Shown piece after piece: positions 62,585-64,000 of a stretch of 64,000 nt of DNA. The stretch covers positions 62,001 through 126,000 of the forward strand of contig NZ_JAHFVG010000011.1 in assembly GCF_023264675.1 (NCBI RefSeq), in the 5' to 3' direction. Under the pieces are notes generated by a model. That model saw only the letters and a list, made by a program, of their open reading frames with translations. It was not told where the DNA came from and searched no databases. Positions within the stretch are counted from its first letter, which is position 1; each line of letters begins with the position of its first letter. This DNA is from Rhodococcus sp. (in: high G+C Gram-positive bacteria). GTDB taxonomy: Bacteria > Actinomycetota > Actinomycetes > Mycobacteriales > Mycobacteriaceae. The translations under genes were made by a program, and so were the position numbers.

Positions 62585-63576
62585 TGCCTGAAATCGTCGG
62601 ACACTACATCGACCGCATCATGTCCACCGAGCTCCGCCCCATCGGGAACATGCCCCGCGGCGTCGCACACCTGCTCTACGACGCAGTACGTGCCAAAGCA
62701 GATGCTCCCCTCAGCACAACCATGGCCCGCGCACTGATCGACCGGCTCGGGCCAGGTGACCGCATCGTCATCGTCTGTGGTGCCGGGGGTGCACCGACCC
62801 TGCCCACCGGCGAAATCGACGGATTGCTCGGCGCGGTCGCCCTCGCTCGAGCCCTGACTCTCGGTGTCGGAGCCGACGTGCATCTGGCAGTCGAACCACG
62901 CTTCGTGGCACCGATCACCTCGATCGCCCGCGCAGGCGAGCTGAACGTGCGCACAGACCCGCACGAAGAGTGGACGGGATCGATCGCGATCCACATCTCA
63001 CCCGAAGACGATGCCGAAGGGATCACCTTCGCCGAACAATTGCTCGACAACCTCGAGCCTACAGCGGTACTGGCAATCGAGAAACTTTCGATCAACTACG
63101 AAGGAATCATTCACGGCGCCACCGGAATCCCATGGCATGACGTCCACTTCAACGCAGCCCACCTGTTCGCTCTCGCCGCCGAACGCGGCGTCCTCACCTG
63201 CGGCATCGGCGACGCCGGCAACGAGATCGGATTCGGATCCATACCCGAGGTCGCCGCAATACAGCCCGAGGGCAAGGTCATGGGATCGTCGATCAGCGTC
63301 GACGTACTGCTCGCCGCCGCCATCTCCGACTGGGGCGGGTACGCCGTCACCGCAATGCTGGCATTCCTCCTCGAACGCCCCGACCTCGTTGCAGACGCCG
63401 ACTACGTCGAGAACCTCCTACGCGCTGCCGTCGCATCAGGTGTCGTATGTGGTTGGTACGCGCGCCCCACACTCAGCGATGATGGCGTCCCCCTGGCCGC
63501 TCAGCGCGCCGCCGCCACTTTGATCGAAACTGCAGTCACACAAGCACTCACTCGAGCCCACTCACCCTCCCACTAA
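62584..63576 (+). CDS. D-glutamate cyclase family protein (DUF4392)
   Basis: A 330-residue cytoplasmic protein of the DUF4392/glutamate cyclase family; the animal member (DGLUCY) turns D-glutamate into 5-oxo-D-proline. Conserved stretches are RIVIVCGAGGAPTLPTGEID, GPLGAVALARAL-like DGLLGAVALARALTLGVG, VLAIEKLSINYEGIIHGATG, and LTCGIGDAGNEIGFGSI with the acidic cluster GDAGNE. ATG 62584 overlaps the carrier stop (TGATG). The family reaction makes a D-amino acid or lactam substrate likely for the cluster, but the bacterial enzymes are mostly untested. Confidence 0.82.
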   Translation: MPEIVGHYIDRIMSTELRPIGNMPRGVAHLLYDAVRAKADAPLSTTMARALIDRLGPGDRIVIVCGAGGAPTLPTGEIDGLLGAVALARALTLGVGADVHLAVEPRFVAPITSIARAGELNVRTDPHEEWTGSIAIHISPEDDAEGITFAEQLLDNLEPTAVLAIEKLSINYEGIIHGATGIPWHDVHFNAAHLFALAAERGVLTCGIGDAGNEIGFGSIPEVAAIQPEGKVMGSSISVDVLLAAAISDWGGYAVTAMLAFLLERPDLVADADYVENLLRAAVASGVVCGWYARPTLSDDGVPLAAQRAAATLIETAVTQALTRAHSPSH

Positions 63577-63591
63577 TTTCGAGAGGCCACC

Positions 63592-63999
63592 GTGCACACC
63601 GAATCGAACACCGTCCAGTCCATCAGCTCACCTGCCGCGCCGACCGCAATCGGACCCTACTCTCAGGCCACCACCGTCGGCGGGCTCGTCTTCGTTTCCG
63701 GCCAGCTTCCCATCGATGTCGCTACCGGACAGTTTCCCTCCGACGACATCGCCGACCAAACCGAGCAGGCAATCACCAACATCGCCGCTGTACTCACCGC
63801 AGTCGACCTCTCACTTCATGACGTCGTCAAAACAACGGTGCTCCTGGCGGACCTAGCGGATTTCGAGCGAGTCAACGCCGTTTACAGCCGCCACTTCGAC
63901 GGACCTGTCCTTCCCGCACGGGCGGCCTACCAAGTGTCCCGTCTACCGAAAGACGCACGCATCGAAATCGAAGCCATTGCCGTGCGACCCACACAATGA
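63592..63999 (+). CDS. RidA family enamine/imine deaminase
   Basis: A 135-residue protein of the RidA (YjgF/Rid) family, which hydrolyses reactive enamine/imine intermediates formed by PLP or flavin enzymes. Family marks: AIGPYSQATTVGGLVFVSGQ at the start and DFERVNAVYSRHF; the catalytic Arg is in PARAAYQVSRLPKDARIEIE (usual C-terminal R-x-A...E signature). GTG 63592 is the start, 15 nt after the glutamate-cyclase gene. It completes within the window. In this operon it likely clears an imine from amino acid breakdown. Confidence 0.92.
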   Translation: MHTESNTVQSISSPAAPTAIGPYSQATTVGGLVFVSGQLPIDVATGQFPSDDIADQTEQAITNIAAVLTAVDLSLHDVVKTTVLLADLADFERVNAVYSRHFDGPVLPARAAYQVSRLPKDARIEIEAIAVRPTQ

Positions 64000-64000
64000 C

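Overview
The window reads as chromosomal DNA of a high-GC actinomycete of the order Mycobacteriales, most likely Nocardiaceae and Rhodococcus-like. Reasons: many GTG and TTG starts, tightly packed 4-nt-overlap gene pairs, mycolata-type families (DUF5926, DUF6474, septum-formation, LCP, PE/PPE/EspG), and a gene order that from memory follows the Mycobacterium tuberculosis block Rv3834c-Rv3853: serS, septum-formation membrane protein, metallopeptidase, phosphoglycerate-mutase-like, pheA, DUF2470 protein, LCP, bfrB, glpQ1, Rv3843c-like, sodA, Rv3847-like, Rv3848-like, Rv3850-like, rraA. Non-mycobacterial modules sit between these markers. This is recognition from sequence, not a database comparison.

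Layout. 1-8.1 kb: end of ndh, serS, ankyrin protein, septum-formation protein, metallopeptidase, a cbtBA cobalt-transport pair behind a cobalamin riboswitch, a histidine phosphatase, then a stand-alone PE-PPE-EspG (type VII secretion) trio. 8.1-16 kb: phosphatase-pheA, an Ltp-repeat protein, an iron-linked stretch (IdeR-like box, DUF2470 protein, two tandem ferritins) with a CPBP protease and an LCP protein. 16-29 kb: DUF5926, glpQ1, membrane protein and rhodanese operon, a cluster of DnaA boxes, an LLM oxidoreductase, acyltransferase, superoxide dismutase with the Mn-type Gln145, a manganese riboswitch in front of a TMEM165/GDT1 transporter, a sensor pair lacking a response regulator, an SDR and a two-domain nuclease. 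29-44 kb: DUF6474 protein, a copper operon (YcnI-CopC-CopD), a ferric-iron ABC importer, MarR-MFS, succinate-semialdehyde dehydrogenase, secreted lipase, TipA-like regulator and rraA. 44-54 kb: ArsR-YoaK, PRISE-like reductase, hydrolase/TetR/BKACE, aminotransferase, aldo/keto reductase and envelope proteins.

54-56 kb is a scar: a retron-type reverse transcriptase and a CPBP protease, head to head, have both lost their 5' ends at one junction near 55250, and a 63-bp vestige of a second RT 3' end lies 0.8 kb away. 56.5-64 kb is a self-contained catabolic cluster (alpha-hydroxy-acid dehydrogenase, two related ACS-family MFS carriers, M24 peptidase, TetR, glutamate-cyclase-family protein, RidA) whose two divergent promoters carry matching ATAC-N3-GTAT operator pairs with the same 20-bp spacing.

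A family of about 52-bp palindromes occurs six times as three pairs (3.6, 22.3 and 27.2 kb), always between genes. Metal homeostasis is a theme: cobalt/B12, iron, manganese and copper modules all occur, with RNA or DNA control elements visible for the first three. No rRNA, tRNA, CRISPR array, intact transposase or phage gene was found.
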